From an uncultured Eubacteriales bacterium (GTDB taxonomy: Bacteria; Bacillota; Clostridia; Peptostreptococcales; Anaerovoracaceae), in assembly GCA_902797345.1 (NCBI GenBank), contig CADBSL010000125.1, positions 1-9,068 on the forward strand: a stretch of 9,068 nucleotides of DNA, in the 5' to 3' direction. The notes under the pieces are model-generated. The model did not search any database. It was given only the letters and a program-made list of their open reading frames with translations, and was not told the origin of the DNA. The position numbers were made by a program, and so were the translations under genes. This document shows, one piece after another, positions 1 to 6,732 of this stretch (its first letter is position 1; each line of letters opens with the position of its first letter).

Positions 1-234
1 CCTGCCGGGTATGAGGTAAAGACCAGTCTGGAGAACTATACCGTCACCATGACCAATACCTATAACCCCGAGAATAAGACCACTCCACCGTCGGGCACGA
101 CGAAAAAGACCGGCAAGCTGCCTCAGACAGGCATGTTGTGGTGGCCGGTACCGGTGCTGGCCTGTGCAGGACTTCTGTTGATCCTGCTGGGTCTGGTGAG
201 AAAGAATAAACGGAGAAGAACAGATGGCGAATAA
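1..234 (+). CDS. C-terminal end of an LPXTG cell-wall-anchored Cna_B-type surface protein (5' truncated)
   Basis: The frame is open from base 1 and ends at the TAA at 232-234, so only the last 77 residues are visible and the start lies outside the window. The first residues (PAGYEVKTSLENYTVTMTNTY) look like the last strands of a Cna_B/collagen-binding B-type beta-sandwich repeat. A Thr/Pro/Lys linker follows, then the sorting signal LPQTG at 118-132, a hydrophobic stretch of about 20 residues (WWPVPVLACAGLLLILLGLV) and a basic tail (RKNKRRR). This is the classic order for a sortase substrate: the enzyme cuts between Thr and Gly and links the protein to peptidoglycan or to another pilin subunit. 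The stop overlaps the start of the next gene, a sortase, which fits a dedicated enzyme-substrate pair. Whether it is a pilin or an adhesin cannot be told from the fragment. Confidence 0.85.
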   Translation, partial: PAGYEVKTSLENYTVTMTNTYNPENKTTPPSGTTKKTGKLPQTGMLWWPVPVLACAGLLLILLGLVRKNKRRRTDGE

Positions 235-853
235 AGAGAGACAAGGATCTCGATTCAATATTCTGATCATTCTGGGGCTGCTGCTGGTTGCAGCGGCCCT
301 TTGCCTTACGGCTTACAATTTTATCAGCGCTCAGCGGGCCGGCGACGCGGCGGAGGCCACTGTCGGAGAGTTGATGGAACAGATCGGCCCGGTGGCTCAG
401 ACGCCGGTGGATATGGAAGCTATCCAGTACTCCGTTGAAGCGGAGATGGACATGCCCCAGACGGAGCTGGACGGGCGGTATTACCTGGGGGTCTTATCGA
501 TCCCGGCGCTGAACCTGGAACTGCCGGTCCAGAGCACCTGGAGCTACCCGAACCTTCGGGTCTCTCCCTGCCGATATGCGGGGTCGGCTTATACGAAGGA
601 TCTGGTGATCGCGGCCCATAACTACCCCCGGCACTTTGGGAATCTGAAGACTCTGCCGGAGGGGACCCTGGCTACATTCACGGACCTGAACGGGAATGTG
701 TTCCAGTATAAGCTTTTGGGGACGGAGATCCTGGACCCTTATGCCATCGACTATATGCTGTCGGAAGACTACGACATGACGCTTTTCACCTGTACCATCG
801 GCGGTCAGACCCGTGTGACCCTGCGGTTTCAGATGACGGATGGCGGCGAATGA
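224..853 (+). CDS. Sortase (cysteine transpeptidase), class not assigned
   Basis: This 209-residue protein has one N-terminal membrane segment (about 12-33) and a sortase beta-barrel (about 86-202). The catalytic triad is visible: His132 in AAHNY, Cys190 in the TLFTC signature, and Arg197 seven residues later in the next strand. Sortases cut LPXTG-type signals and transfer the threonine acyl group to an amine on the peptidoglycan precursor or a pilin lysine; the active site faces outside. ATG 224 lies inside the last codons of the upstream LPXTG gene (11-bp overlap), with a GGAGAAG ribosome site at 211-217, so the two are probably translationally coupled. The gene ends just before a strong terminator, so it is the last gene of its operon. 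The TLFTCT motif and the pairing with a Cna_B protein are compatible with a pilus or dedicated sortase, but I cannot separate classes B, C and D by eye. Confidence 0.93.
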   Translation: MANKERQGSRFNILIILGLLLVAAALCLTAYNFISAQRAGDAAEATVGELMEQIGPVAQTPVDMEAIQYSVEAEMDMPQTELDGRYYLGVLSIPALNLELPVQSTWSYPNLRVSPCRYAGSAYTKDLVIAAHNYPRHFGNLKTLPEGTLATFTDLNGNVFQYKLLGTEILDPYAIDYMLSEDYDMTLFTCTIGGQTRVTLRFQMTDGGE

Positions 854-902
854 TCGGGTACCCATCGGCCCCTGAAGGGCATTTAGCAAGAACTGAAGAA
901 AG

Positions 903-940
903 AATTCCCCGAGCCGGGCAGGATTTCGGGGAATTTTTGC
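903..940 (+). terminator. Intrinsic terminator after the sortase operon
   Basis: A perfect 10-bp stem (AATTCCCCGA at 903-912 paired with TCGGGGAATT at 926-935) encloses a 13-nt loop and runs into a short T tract ending at 938. It lies 50 bp after the sortase stop and before the next promoter, so it closes the surface-protein operon. Confidence 0.85.
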
Positions 941-961
941 GTTTTCACCGGGAAAAGATTG

Positions 962-990
962 TTGTCGATGAGGGTTTTAGATGATATAAT
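962..990 (+). promoter_or_regulatory. Sigma-A-type promoter with extended -10 for the EF-G-like gene
   Basis: The -35 is TTGTCG at 962-967. A 17-bp spacer separates it from a perfect TATAAT at 985-990, with the extended -10 dinucleotide TG at 982-983. Transcription would start near 997 and give a leader of about 55 nt. A strong AGGAGG ribosome site at 1036-1041 sits 10 nt before ATG 1052. Near-consensus elements fit a highly expressed gene. Confidence 0.8.
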
Positions 991-1051
991 AAATGAGTGT
1001 ACTTTTTCAAAGATGGACATAATGAAATAATATATAGGAGGAATCTCAATT

Positions 1052-2977
1052 ATGAAAGGCTATAACGCTGACAGTATCAGAAACATTGCGCTCCTGGGGC
1101 ACGGCGGCTGCGGAAAGACCACTTTCCTGGAAGCAGCGCTGCTGAAAACCGGAGTCCTCAGCAGAATGGGTAAAGTAGAAGACGGCAACACCGTATCCGA
1201 CTACGACAAGATGGAGATCGAAAAAGGTTACTCCATTTCCGCATCCATCGTTCCGGTCGAATACAATAAGGTGAAGATCAACTTCGTGGACACTCCGGGA
1301 TTCTTTGACTTCGTGGGTGAAGTGAATTCCGCCATGGCTGCAGTAGACGCCGCAGCGATCCTGGTAGACGCTTCTTCCGGTATCCAGGTCGGGACCGAGA
1401 AGGCATGGAACTCCTGCAAGCAGTTCGACATGCCGAAAATGTTCGTCCTGTCCAAGACCGACAAAGAAAACGTAGACGTTGATGCAGTCATCGACGCTCT
1501 GAAAGATAAATTCGGCACATCCGTTGTGACACTGGATGATGAAGATGCGCTGATGGAAGCCATCGCCGAATCCGACGAAGAACTGATGGAAAAATATTTT
1601 GAAGGCGAAGAGTTCACACCGGAAGAATACAACCGTGGACTGATGAACGGCTTCAAAGAAGGCAACATCGTACCGGTGCTGCAGTGCTCCTCCGCGAAGA
1701 CCGAAGGCATCGAAGACGTGCTGGATGCGATCGTGAAGTTCGTACCGAAGGCTTCCGACCACGCTCCGTATAAGACCGTGGATGGTGAAGAAGTGACTCA
1801 GGATCCGAACGGAAAACCGGTTGGCTTCATCTTCAAGACCATCGCAGACCCCTTCCTCGGGAAGATCTCCCTGGTGAAGGTGGTTTCCGGCAAGCTTTCC
1901 AGCGGCATGGAATTATACAACCCGAGAGCTGAAAAGGCTGAAAAGATCAGCTCCATCTTCTATATGAGAGGCAAGAACCAGGAAGATTGTCCTTCCGCTC
2001 CGGCCGGCGACATCGTTGCCATCGCTAAACTGCAGTATGCAAAGACCGGCGATACCCTGAGCGAAAAGGGCAGCAACATCCAGCTGCCGGGCGTACAGTT
2101 CCCGCAGCCGGCACTGTTCCTGGCGATCGAACCGAAGAACAAGGGCGATGATGAAAAGGTAGGTTCCGGCCTGCAGAAACTGATGGAAGAAGACCCGTCC
2201 TTCCGTCTGGAAAGAAATGCAGAGACCAGACAGTCTCTCCTGGGCGGCCAGGGTGAGATCCAGCTGAACATCGTTACCTCCAAACTGAAGGATAAGTTCG
2301 GCGTGGAAGTTCAGACCGTACCTCAGAAGATCGCTTACAGAGAAACCATCAAAGGCCAGTCCGATGTACAGGGCAAGCACAAGAAGCAGACCGGTGGTGC
2401 CGGCCAGTACGGTGACGTACATATCCGCTTCAGCCCGTCTCAGGAAGAATTCGAATTCTCCGAAGAACTCTTCGGCGGATCCATTCCGAAGAACTACGTA
2501 CCGGCAATCGAAAAGGGCCTGATCGAATCCATGCAGAAGGGCCCGCTGGCCGGCTGCAAGGTAGTAAACGTTAAGGCAGTCCTCTACGATGGTTCTTACC
2601 ACGATGTAGACTCCAACGAAATGGCATTCAAGATCGCTGCATCCCTGGCATTCAAAAAAGGTATCGTAGAAGCGAAGCCTTGCCTGCTGGAACCGGTGAT
2701 GCACCTGGATATCGTCGTTCCGGATGAATACATGGGCGATGTAATGGGCGACATGAATAAGAGAAGAGGCAAGATCTTAGGTATGGAACCTCAGGCCGGC
2801 GGCGGACAGAAGCTGATGGCGGAAGCTCCTCAGGCAGAACTCTTCGACTATGCGATCGTTCTGCGGTCCATGACTCAGGCAAGAGGAAGCTTCGAAATGC
2901 GGTTTGAACGCTATGAAGAAGTTCCTGCAAACCTGGCTGACAAGATCATTAAAGAATACCAGGCTGAACAGGAATAA
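1052..2977 (+). CDS. fusA: EF-G-like translational GTPase (FusA2 / EF-G_bact subfamily)
   Basis: This 641-residue protein is shorter than canonical EF-G (about 690-700). The GTPase domain has P-loop GHGGCGKT (16-23), a switch I region EKGYSIS (57-63) where canonical EF-G has RGITI, G3 DTPGF (80-84), G4 SKTD (134-137) in place of NKxD, and G5 SSAK (213-216). Domain II, then the domain III/IV hallmarks, follow: GQYGDVHIRF (451-460), YVPAIEKG (482-489) and the domain IV tip with YHDVDS (516-521), then a domain V ending near 625. Canonical EF-G moves tRNA and mRNA through the ribosome. In this subfamily the switch II histidine is an aromatic residue, and some members (mycobacterial EF-G2) are reported to bind GTP without ribosome-stimulated hydrolysis, so the exact role is uncertain. 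The symbol is used in the family sense; fusA2 may be more exact. Arg codons are mainly AGA (10 of 16) while neighbouring genes favour CGG, suggesting high expression. It appears to be a single-gene transcription unit. Confidence 0.9.
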   Translation: MKGYNADSIRNIALLGHGGCGKTTFLEAALLKTGVLSRMGKVEDGNTVSDYDKMEIEKGYSISASIVPVEYNKVKINFVDTPGFFDFVGEVNSAMAAVDAAAILVDASSGIQVGTEKAWNSCKQFDMPKMFVLSKTDKENVDVDAVIDALKDKFGTSVVTLDDEDALMEAIAESDEELMEKYFEGEEFTPEEYNRGLMNGFKEGNIVPVLQCSSAKTEGIEDVLDAIVKFVPKASDHAPYKTVDGEEVTQDPNGKPVGFIFKTIADPFLGKISLVKVVSGKLSSGMELYNPRAEKAEKISSIFYMRGKNQEDCPSAPAGDIVAIAKLQYAKTGDTLSEKGSNIQLPGVQFPQPALFLAIEPKNKGDDEKVGSGLQKLMEEDPSFRLERNAETRQSLLGGQGEIQLNIVTSKLKDKFGVEVQTVPQKIAYRETIKGQSDVQGKHKKQTGGAGQYGDVHIRFSPSQEEFEFSEELFGGSIPKNYVPAIEKGLIESMQKGPLAGCKVVNVKAVLYDGSYHDVDSNEMAFKIAASLAFKKGIVEAKPCLLEPVMHLDIVVPDEYMGDVMGDMNKRRGKILGMEPQAGGGQKLMAEAPQAELFDYAIVLRSMTQARGSFEMRFERYEEVPANLADKIIKEYQAEQE

Positions 2978-2992
2978 TCCATGGAATGAAGA

Positions 2993-3024
2993 AAGCAGGC
3001 GGGTGAATATCCGCCTGTTTTTGT
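2993..3024 (+). terminator. Intrinsic terminator after the EF-G-like gene
   Basis: The stem pairs CAGGCGG (2996-3002) with CCGCCTG (3011-3017) and can be lengthened by A-T/G-U pairs at 2993-2995 and 3018-3020. The 8-nt loop is 3003-3010. A T5 run at 3018-3022 follows. It lies only 21 nt before the next start codon. Confidence 0.85.
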
Positions 3025-3045
3025 AAATGAAATGAGTGAGATGTT

Positions 3046-4713
3046 ATGGGAGATTATTTAAAATCGCGAAAACTGGTGATGTGGACGATCCTGGTGGCGC
3101 TGGCTGTTCTGGTGGCGGTGGTAGTGATCTCTGGCCAGCAGCTGCCCATGAAATACGCCCTGTATGCGGCGGGGATCGGTGCGGCGCTGGATGTGCTGGG
3201 ACTTCTGGTTTCAGCCCTGGCCCACAGCCGTCGGGTGGATAAGCTTCAGGAACGGCTCGAGGACCAGGATCTGGAGCACCCGGAGGACGCGCTGTGGGAC
3301 GCCGGCGACCAGACGACGGAAGCCTACTATCAGGCCTTTAAACGGCTGGGGGTAGAACGGCGGCGGCTCCTGTCGGAGCACAGTCGGCAGCGTTCTTCCG
3401 AGCGGAAATACCTGTCTCAGTGGACCCGCAGGGTCCGGTCTTCCATTTCCGCCATTCGATTGACCCTTCGGAACACCGGCGGGCAGGCACCGGAAGCTCT
3501 GATGGAAGACCTTCAGAGTCTGGAGCACTACGTCGACATGGTCTCCTTCCACTCCCGGATGAATGCCCGGGACGGGGATTTCTTTATCAAGGAGACCGAC
3601 CCGGATCCAATCGTTCGGCGGGTGGCAGAGCGGTTTGCGGCTCAGGCCGGACGGCGGAAGCTGAAACTGAAGATCACCCCTTCTCCCGGGAAAGTCTATA
3701 CTGACGAGAAGTGTCTTCAGTTTATGCTGGAACAGCTGATTTCCAATGCGCTGAAGTTCACCAATATCGGCGAGATCACCCTCTATTTTGAGAAACCGGG
3801 GCTTCTGTGTGTCCGGGACACCGGCACGGGGATGAAACCGGAAGTGATCGAAATGATCCTGGAGGATTCGAACGCGCCCAAGACGAAGAAACCGGCAGGC
3901 CGGATCGGCGGCATTGGACTTATCACCTGCCAGCGGTTGGCAGAGCAGCTGGGGCAGACCCTGAGCATCGTCTCTACACCGGGTTCCGGTACCATCGTGA
4001 AGATTGCCATGGAATCGGTGGTTCCGCCGGAGGAGACTCAACAGTTTGAGCCGGAAGAAGATGTCCGGGTCAGCCGTCGGAGAAAGAAGAGACGCTGGGG
4101 CAGAAAAGCAGCGCCGGAACCGGTGGAGAAGCCGAAGGAAACGAAGTCGGAAGCGGAAACGATGGCGGCACTGGCGGCAGCCATGGTGGAAGTGACTCCG
4201 CCGGAAGAGACCCCGAAGGCAACGGTGCAGATCCCCCGGATCACCGATGAAATGCTGAAGGAAGAAGCGAAGGCGGAAGCGACTCCGGCCCCGGAAGGAC
4301 CGAAGGATCCGGAGGAGGCCATCGAAGGGCTCCGTGAGACCCGGGAAGCCTGGGAGGAAGCTGCAGAAGCTGTTACGGCAGAAAAGGATGAGCCGGGAAC
4401 TCCGGAAGGAGAGCCCGGAGACGAAGGCCCGGAAGATCCTCATGACCCGGAAGCTATCACCGGCGGAAAGACGCCGGAAGGAGTGGAGATCAACGAGCCG
4501 GTGATCCCCTATTCCGAAGAATTCGTCGTCCGGGAGGGGGACAATCTGGTGGAACCGGATCAGGCCCAGGATTTCCTGGATGCGGAAGAACGGGAGGAAG
4601 CCCTTCGGGAACTGAAGTCCGAGATCATCCGCGAGCTGGGATTGGAAGTGGACGAGGATGACATCGATGACCTTACCGGTCCTTCCCTGGCGAAGGCAAG
4701 AGATAAGGAATAG
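3046..4713 (+). CDS. BceS-like membrane histidine kinase homologue lacking the phospho-acceptor His, with a long acidic C-terminal tail
   Basis: This protein has 555 residues. Two membrane segments (about 11-29 and 36-58) with a very short outer loop match the intramembrane-sensing (BceS/LiaS-like) layout, which lacks a real extracellular sensor. A dimerisation region follows (about 85-175). In BceS-type kinases the H-box reads W-V-H-x-I-K-T-P-I; here it is W126-T127-R128-R129-V130-R131-S-S-I, so the phosphorylated histidine is Arg128 and the following proline is lost. The ATPase domain (about 185-320) keeps the N-box asparagine (Asn234 in LISNALKFT), the DTGTG box (258-262) and GGIGL (288-292). 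Residues 330-555 form a Glu/Pro/Ala-rich, probably disordered tail with a polybasic patch (RRRKKRRWGRK, 344-354) and a final charged, possibly helical segment (505-535). No response regulator or ABC transporter adjoins. ATG 3046 has only a weak GAGTGAG upstream. I infer a pseudokinase or ATP-binding scaffold; the tail matches no domain I recognise. Confidence 0.8.
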   Translation: MGDYLKSRKLVMWTILVALAVLVAVVVISGQQLPMKYALYAAGIGAALDVLGLLVSALAHSRRVDKLQERLEDQDLEHPEDALWDAGDQTTEAYYQAFKRLGVERRRLLSEHSRQRSSERKYLSQWTRRVRSSISAIRLTLRNTGGQAPEALMEDLQSLEHYVDMVSFHSRMNARDGDFFIKETDPDPIVRRVAERFAAQAGRRKLKLKITPSPGKVYTDEKCLQFMLEQLISNALKFTNIGEITLYFEKPGLLCVRDTGTGMKPEVIEMILEDSNAPKTKKPAGRIGGIGLITCQRLAEQLGQTLSIVSTPGSGTIVKIAMESVVPPEETQQFEPEEDVRVSRRRKKRRWGRKAAPEPVEKPKETKSEAETMAALAAAMVEVTPPEETPKATVQIPRITDEMLKEEAKAEATPAPEGPKDPEEAIEGLRETREAWEEAAEAVTAEKDEPGTPEGEPGDEGPEDPHDPEAITGGKTPEGVEINEPVIPYSEEFVVREGDNLVEPDQAQDFLDAEEREEALRELKSEIIRELGLEVDEDDIDDLTGPSLAKARDKE

Positions 4714-4734
4714 TCCATAATAATCAGCGAATAG

Positions 4735-4767
4735 ACCCCTGTGGGATGAATAACCACAGGGGTTTTT
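4735..4767 (+). terminator. Intrinsic terminator after the kinase homologue
   Basis: A perfect 10-bp stem, ACCCCTGTGG (4735-4744) paired with CCACAGGGGT (4754-4763), has a 9-nt loop and a T5 run at 4763-4767. It starts 22 bp after the stop codon. Confidence 0.92.
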
Positions 4768-4801
4768 GGTTGTTTAAAAGTGTAAAGGGAATGTAATACT
4801 A

Positions 4802-4834
4802 TTGTTATAGACTCGTAATCTGGGGGGGTATAAT
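4802..4834 (+). promoter_or_regulatory. Promoter region of the SLH/LRR gene, with a G7 tract next to the -10
   Basis: A perfect TATAAT at 4829-4834 is directly preceded by seven G residues (4822-4828). No ideal -35 is seen. TTGTTA at 4802-4807 is the best match in sequence but leaves a 21-bp spacer. ATAGAC at 4807-4812 gives a 16-bp spacer but is a weak match. The start codon at 4869 has a purine-rich ribosome site AGGGGGAG (4856-4863) only 5 nt upstream. Confidence 0.6.
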
Positions 4835-4868
4835 AGAAATATAGAAAAATGTCAAAGGGGGAGTAAAT

Positions 4869-6614
4869 ATGTTGAAGAAAATGATCGCAGCGGGGGTGCT
4901 GGCAGGGACGATGATCCTGAGCGGAGCCCTCGCTTTTGCCGGGACCGTCCCGGATTTCACGGATGTGAAGGAGGGGGACTGGTTCGCTGAAAATGTCCAT
5001 TACGTCTGTGAAGAGGGGTTGATGAAAGGGGTTTCAGAGAACCGTTTTGATCCATCGGGAACCTTTACCCGGGGGATGATGGTGACGGTGCTGTACCGGA
5101 TGGAGGGAGAGCCGGCCGTGGAGCCGGGAGACGCCCGGTTTGAAGATGTGGGACCGGAAGACTGGTACGGAGATCCGGTGGCCTGGGCGGCATCGGAGAA
5201 ACTGGTGAACGGGATCAGCGAAACAGCGTTCGCTCCGAAGGATCCGGTGACCCGGGAACAGTTGGCCGCGATCCTGTATCGGTATGTGCAGATGGAGAAG
5301 CAGAAGGCGGGTCTTCCGGCGGATGGGGAAAGGAATGCCTCTGAACTCCGGGATGAACTGTCCGGATACTGCAGTGACGGAAGAGATGTCAGCGAATACG
5401 CCCTGCAGCCGGCACTTTGGGCGGTGCAGAACGGCATCCTGAAAGGGGATAACCGCAAACTGATGCCAAAGGGTAACGCCACAAGGGCCCAGGTGGCCGC
5501 GGTGATGAGCCGGTTCTGCCAAAAGCAGTCAAATGTGCCGGCGGAGGACGGTGCTTATTATTCCCGGGACGGGAAAATCTTATACCGGATCCCGACGGAT
5601 TACACCGGAAAGTTCACTGTAAAGGAAGGGACCGTAGAACTGGCGGACCGGTGTGCGGTTAACTGTACGGGATTGGAAGCGTTAATAGTACCGGAGGGGG
5701 TTCGGACGATCGACCGGGAAGCCTTTGCCGGGTGCTCTGCGCTGCGAACCGTCCGCTTGCCGGCTTCTATGGAAGCCCTGCCGGACTATGCGCCGGGGAT
5801 GGTATTTAAGGATTGTCCTGCCTTGGAAGAACTTACTATAGTAGAGGGGAATCCCCGCTATGACAGCGAGAACAATGTGATCATCGATCAGACACGGCAC
5901 CAGGTTGTCCTGGCTGCCCCGGGGATCCAGGGGGCATATACCGTGCCGGAAGGGGTGATCTGGTTCGGGGTCGGCGCCTTCGCAGGGTGCAAAGACCTGA
6001 AAGAGTTGGTGCTGTCGGATACCGTGAAAGATATCAATTACGGCAGCCTGATCGGGTGTGATTCCCTGGAGTCCATCCACTTCGGCCGGGACTTTTACCT
6101 GCCGGATCCGGAACCTCAGATCATGGCGACCGGGCAGGTACGCTATTTCCCGGTCTTTGGGGATGAGTTTCGGTTCTGCCCGAATCTGAAGCATATCACC
6201 GTCAGTGAAGAAAACCCCCATTTCATCGCAGCGGAGGATTGCCTGATCGACGTCGACCGGGGACATTTGCTGGTGGTACCCCAGGGGAAGGCCGGAAGTC
6301 TGACTCTGCCGGAGGGGATCGAGTTCGTCGGCCGGAATGCGTTCTATCATTGCAGCGCTATCACGGAGATCCGCTTCCCGGAAAGTATGAAGAATCTCAG
6401 TGATCCGAGTGTTTACGAAGGCTGCGATGGAGTGGAAACCATTTATCTCCCAAAGGGGATCGAATATTTCTACGGCCCGCTGGAAGCCTGCCCGAACCTG
6501 AAGACCATCGAATTCGGCGGGACCGAAGCAGATTGGCAGAAAGCCCTGGCGTCCTATTGGAGAAACGCAGAAGCCTTTGAAAAGCTTTCGGGAGTCACCG
6601 TGACATTTCGGTAG
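4869..6614 (+). CDS. Secreted surface protein: three SLH domains plus BspA-type leucine-rich repeats
   Basis: This 581-residue protein starts with a signal peptide (KK at 3-4, hydrophobic core 5-22, likely signal peptidase site after ALAFA at 20-24). Three S-layer homology domains follow, at about 28-80, 90-143 and 160-219. They are marked by FTDV...DWF, FEDV...DWY and the degenerate TRAE motifs TRGM (67-70), TREQ (128-131) and TRAQ (205-208). SLH trimers bind pyruvylated secondary cell-wall polymer, so this end should hold the protein non-covalently on the wall. Residues about 228-580 hold irregular LRR_5 (BspA/TpLRR) repeats, recognisable by units such as VPEGVRTIDREAFAGCSALR, VPEGV...GAFAGCKDL and LPEGIEFVGRNAFYHCSAI. 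Such repeats often mediate binding to host or bacterial surfaces; the ligand here is unknown. It appears to be a single-gene unit with its own promoter. There is no LPXTG signal, so its anchoring differs from that of the first gene in the window. Confidence 0.92.
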   Translation: MLKKMIAAGVLAGTMILSGALAFAGTVPDFTDVKEGDWFAENVHYVCEEGLMKGVSENRFDPSGTFTRGMMVTVLYRMEGEPAVEPGDARFEDVGPEDWYGDPVAWAASEKLVNGISETAFAPKDPVTREQLAAILYRYVQMEKQKAGLPADGERNASELRDELSGYCSDGRDVSEYALQPALWAVQNGILKGDNRKLMPKGNATRAQVAAVMSRFCQKQSNVPAEDGAYYSRDGKILYRIPTDYTGKFTVKEGTVELADRCAVNCTGLEALIVPEGVRTIDREAFAGCSALRTVRLPASMEALPDYAPGMVFKDCPALEELTIVEGNPRYDSENNVIIDQTRHQVVLAAPGIQGAYTVPEGVIWFGVGAFAGCKDLKELVLSDTVKDINYGSLIGCDSLESIHFGRDFYLPDPEPQIMATGQVRYFPVFGDEFRFCPNLKHITVSEENPHFIAAEDCLIDVDRGHLLVVPQGKAGSLTLPEGIEFVGRNAFYHCSAITEIRFPESMKNLSDPSVYEGCDGVETIYLPKGIEYFYGPLEACPNLKTIEFGGTEADWQKALASYWRNAEAFEKLSGVTVTFR

Positions 6615-6638
6615 GGCTCGGGACTAAATAAGAGAGAC

Positions 6639-6675
6639 GGCGGACAAAGTGGAAAAAACTATGAAATCGTCCGCC
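6639..6675 (+). other. Hairpin-forming inverted repeat 1 downstream of the SLH/LRR gene
   Basis: GGCGGAC (6639-6645) pairs with GTCCGCC (6669-6675) across a 23-nt, A-rich loop. No T tract follows, so it is not a textbook terminator. It starts 25 bp after the SLH gene stop and may protect the 3' end of that transcript. Confidence 0.5.
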
Positions 6676-6678
6676 TGC

Positions 6679-6715
6679 CCCGGAGCAGGAGCTGAGTGAA
6701 AGAGCTCCTGCCGGG
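6679..6715 (+). other. Hairpin-forming inverted repeat 2 downstream of the SLH/LRR gene
   Basis: GCAGGAGCT (6685-6693) pairs with AGCTCCTGC (6703-6711) around a 9-nt loop. The stem extends by CCCG/CGGG (6679-6682 with 6712-6715) past a 2-nt bulge (GA). It is followed by AATAAGAGAAAAATTTC, not a T run. Together with repeat 1 it may be a processed or Rho-type 3' end of the SLH transcript. Confidence 0.55.
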
Positions 6716-6732
6716 AATAAGAGAAAAATTTC

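Noticed and set aside
855..880. Small palindromes GGGTACCC and GCCC-N5-GGGC just after the sortase stop
   Set aside because: These are too short and unlinked to any T tract; the real terminator is the 10-bp stem at 903-935.
3211..4443. A 410-codon open frame on the minus strand, opposite the kinase homologue
   Set aside because: Its translation is Arg/Leu/Phe-rich low complexity without any recognisable domain, and it mirrors the GC-rich codon pattern of the clear plus-strand gene. It is a shadow frame.
6649..6699. A possible tiny peptide (GTG 6649 or ATG 6661, stop TGA) between the SLH gene and ctsR
   Set aside because: There is no convincing ribosome site, it is only 12-16 codons long, and it overlaps both hairpins. 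Nothing supports translation.
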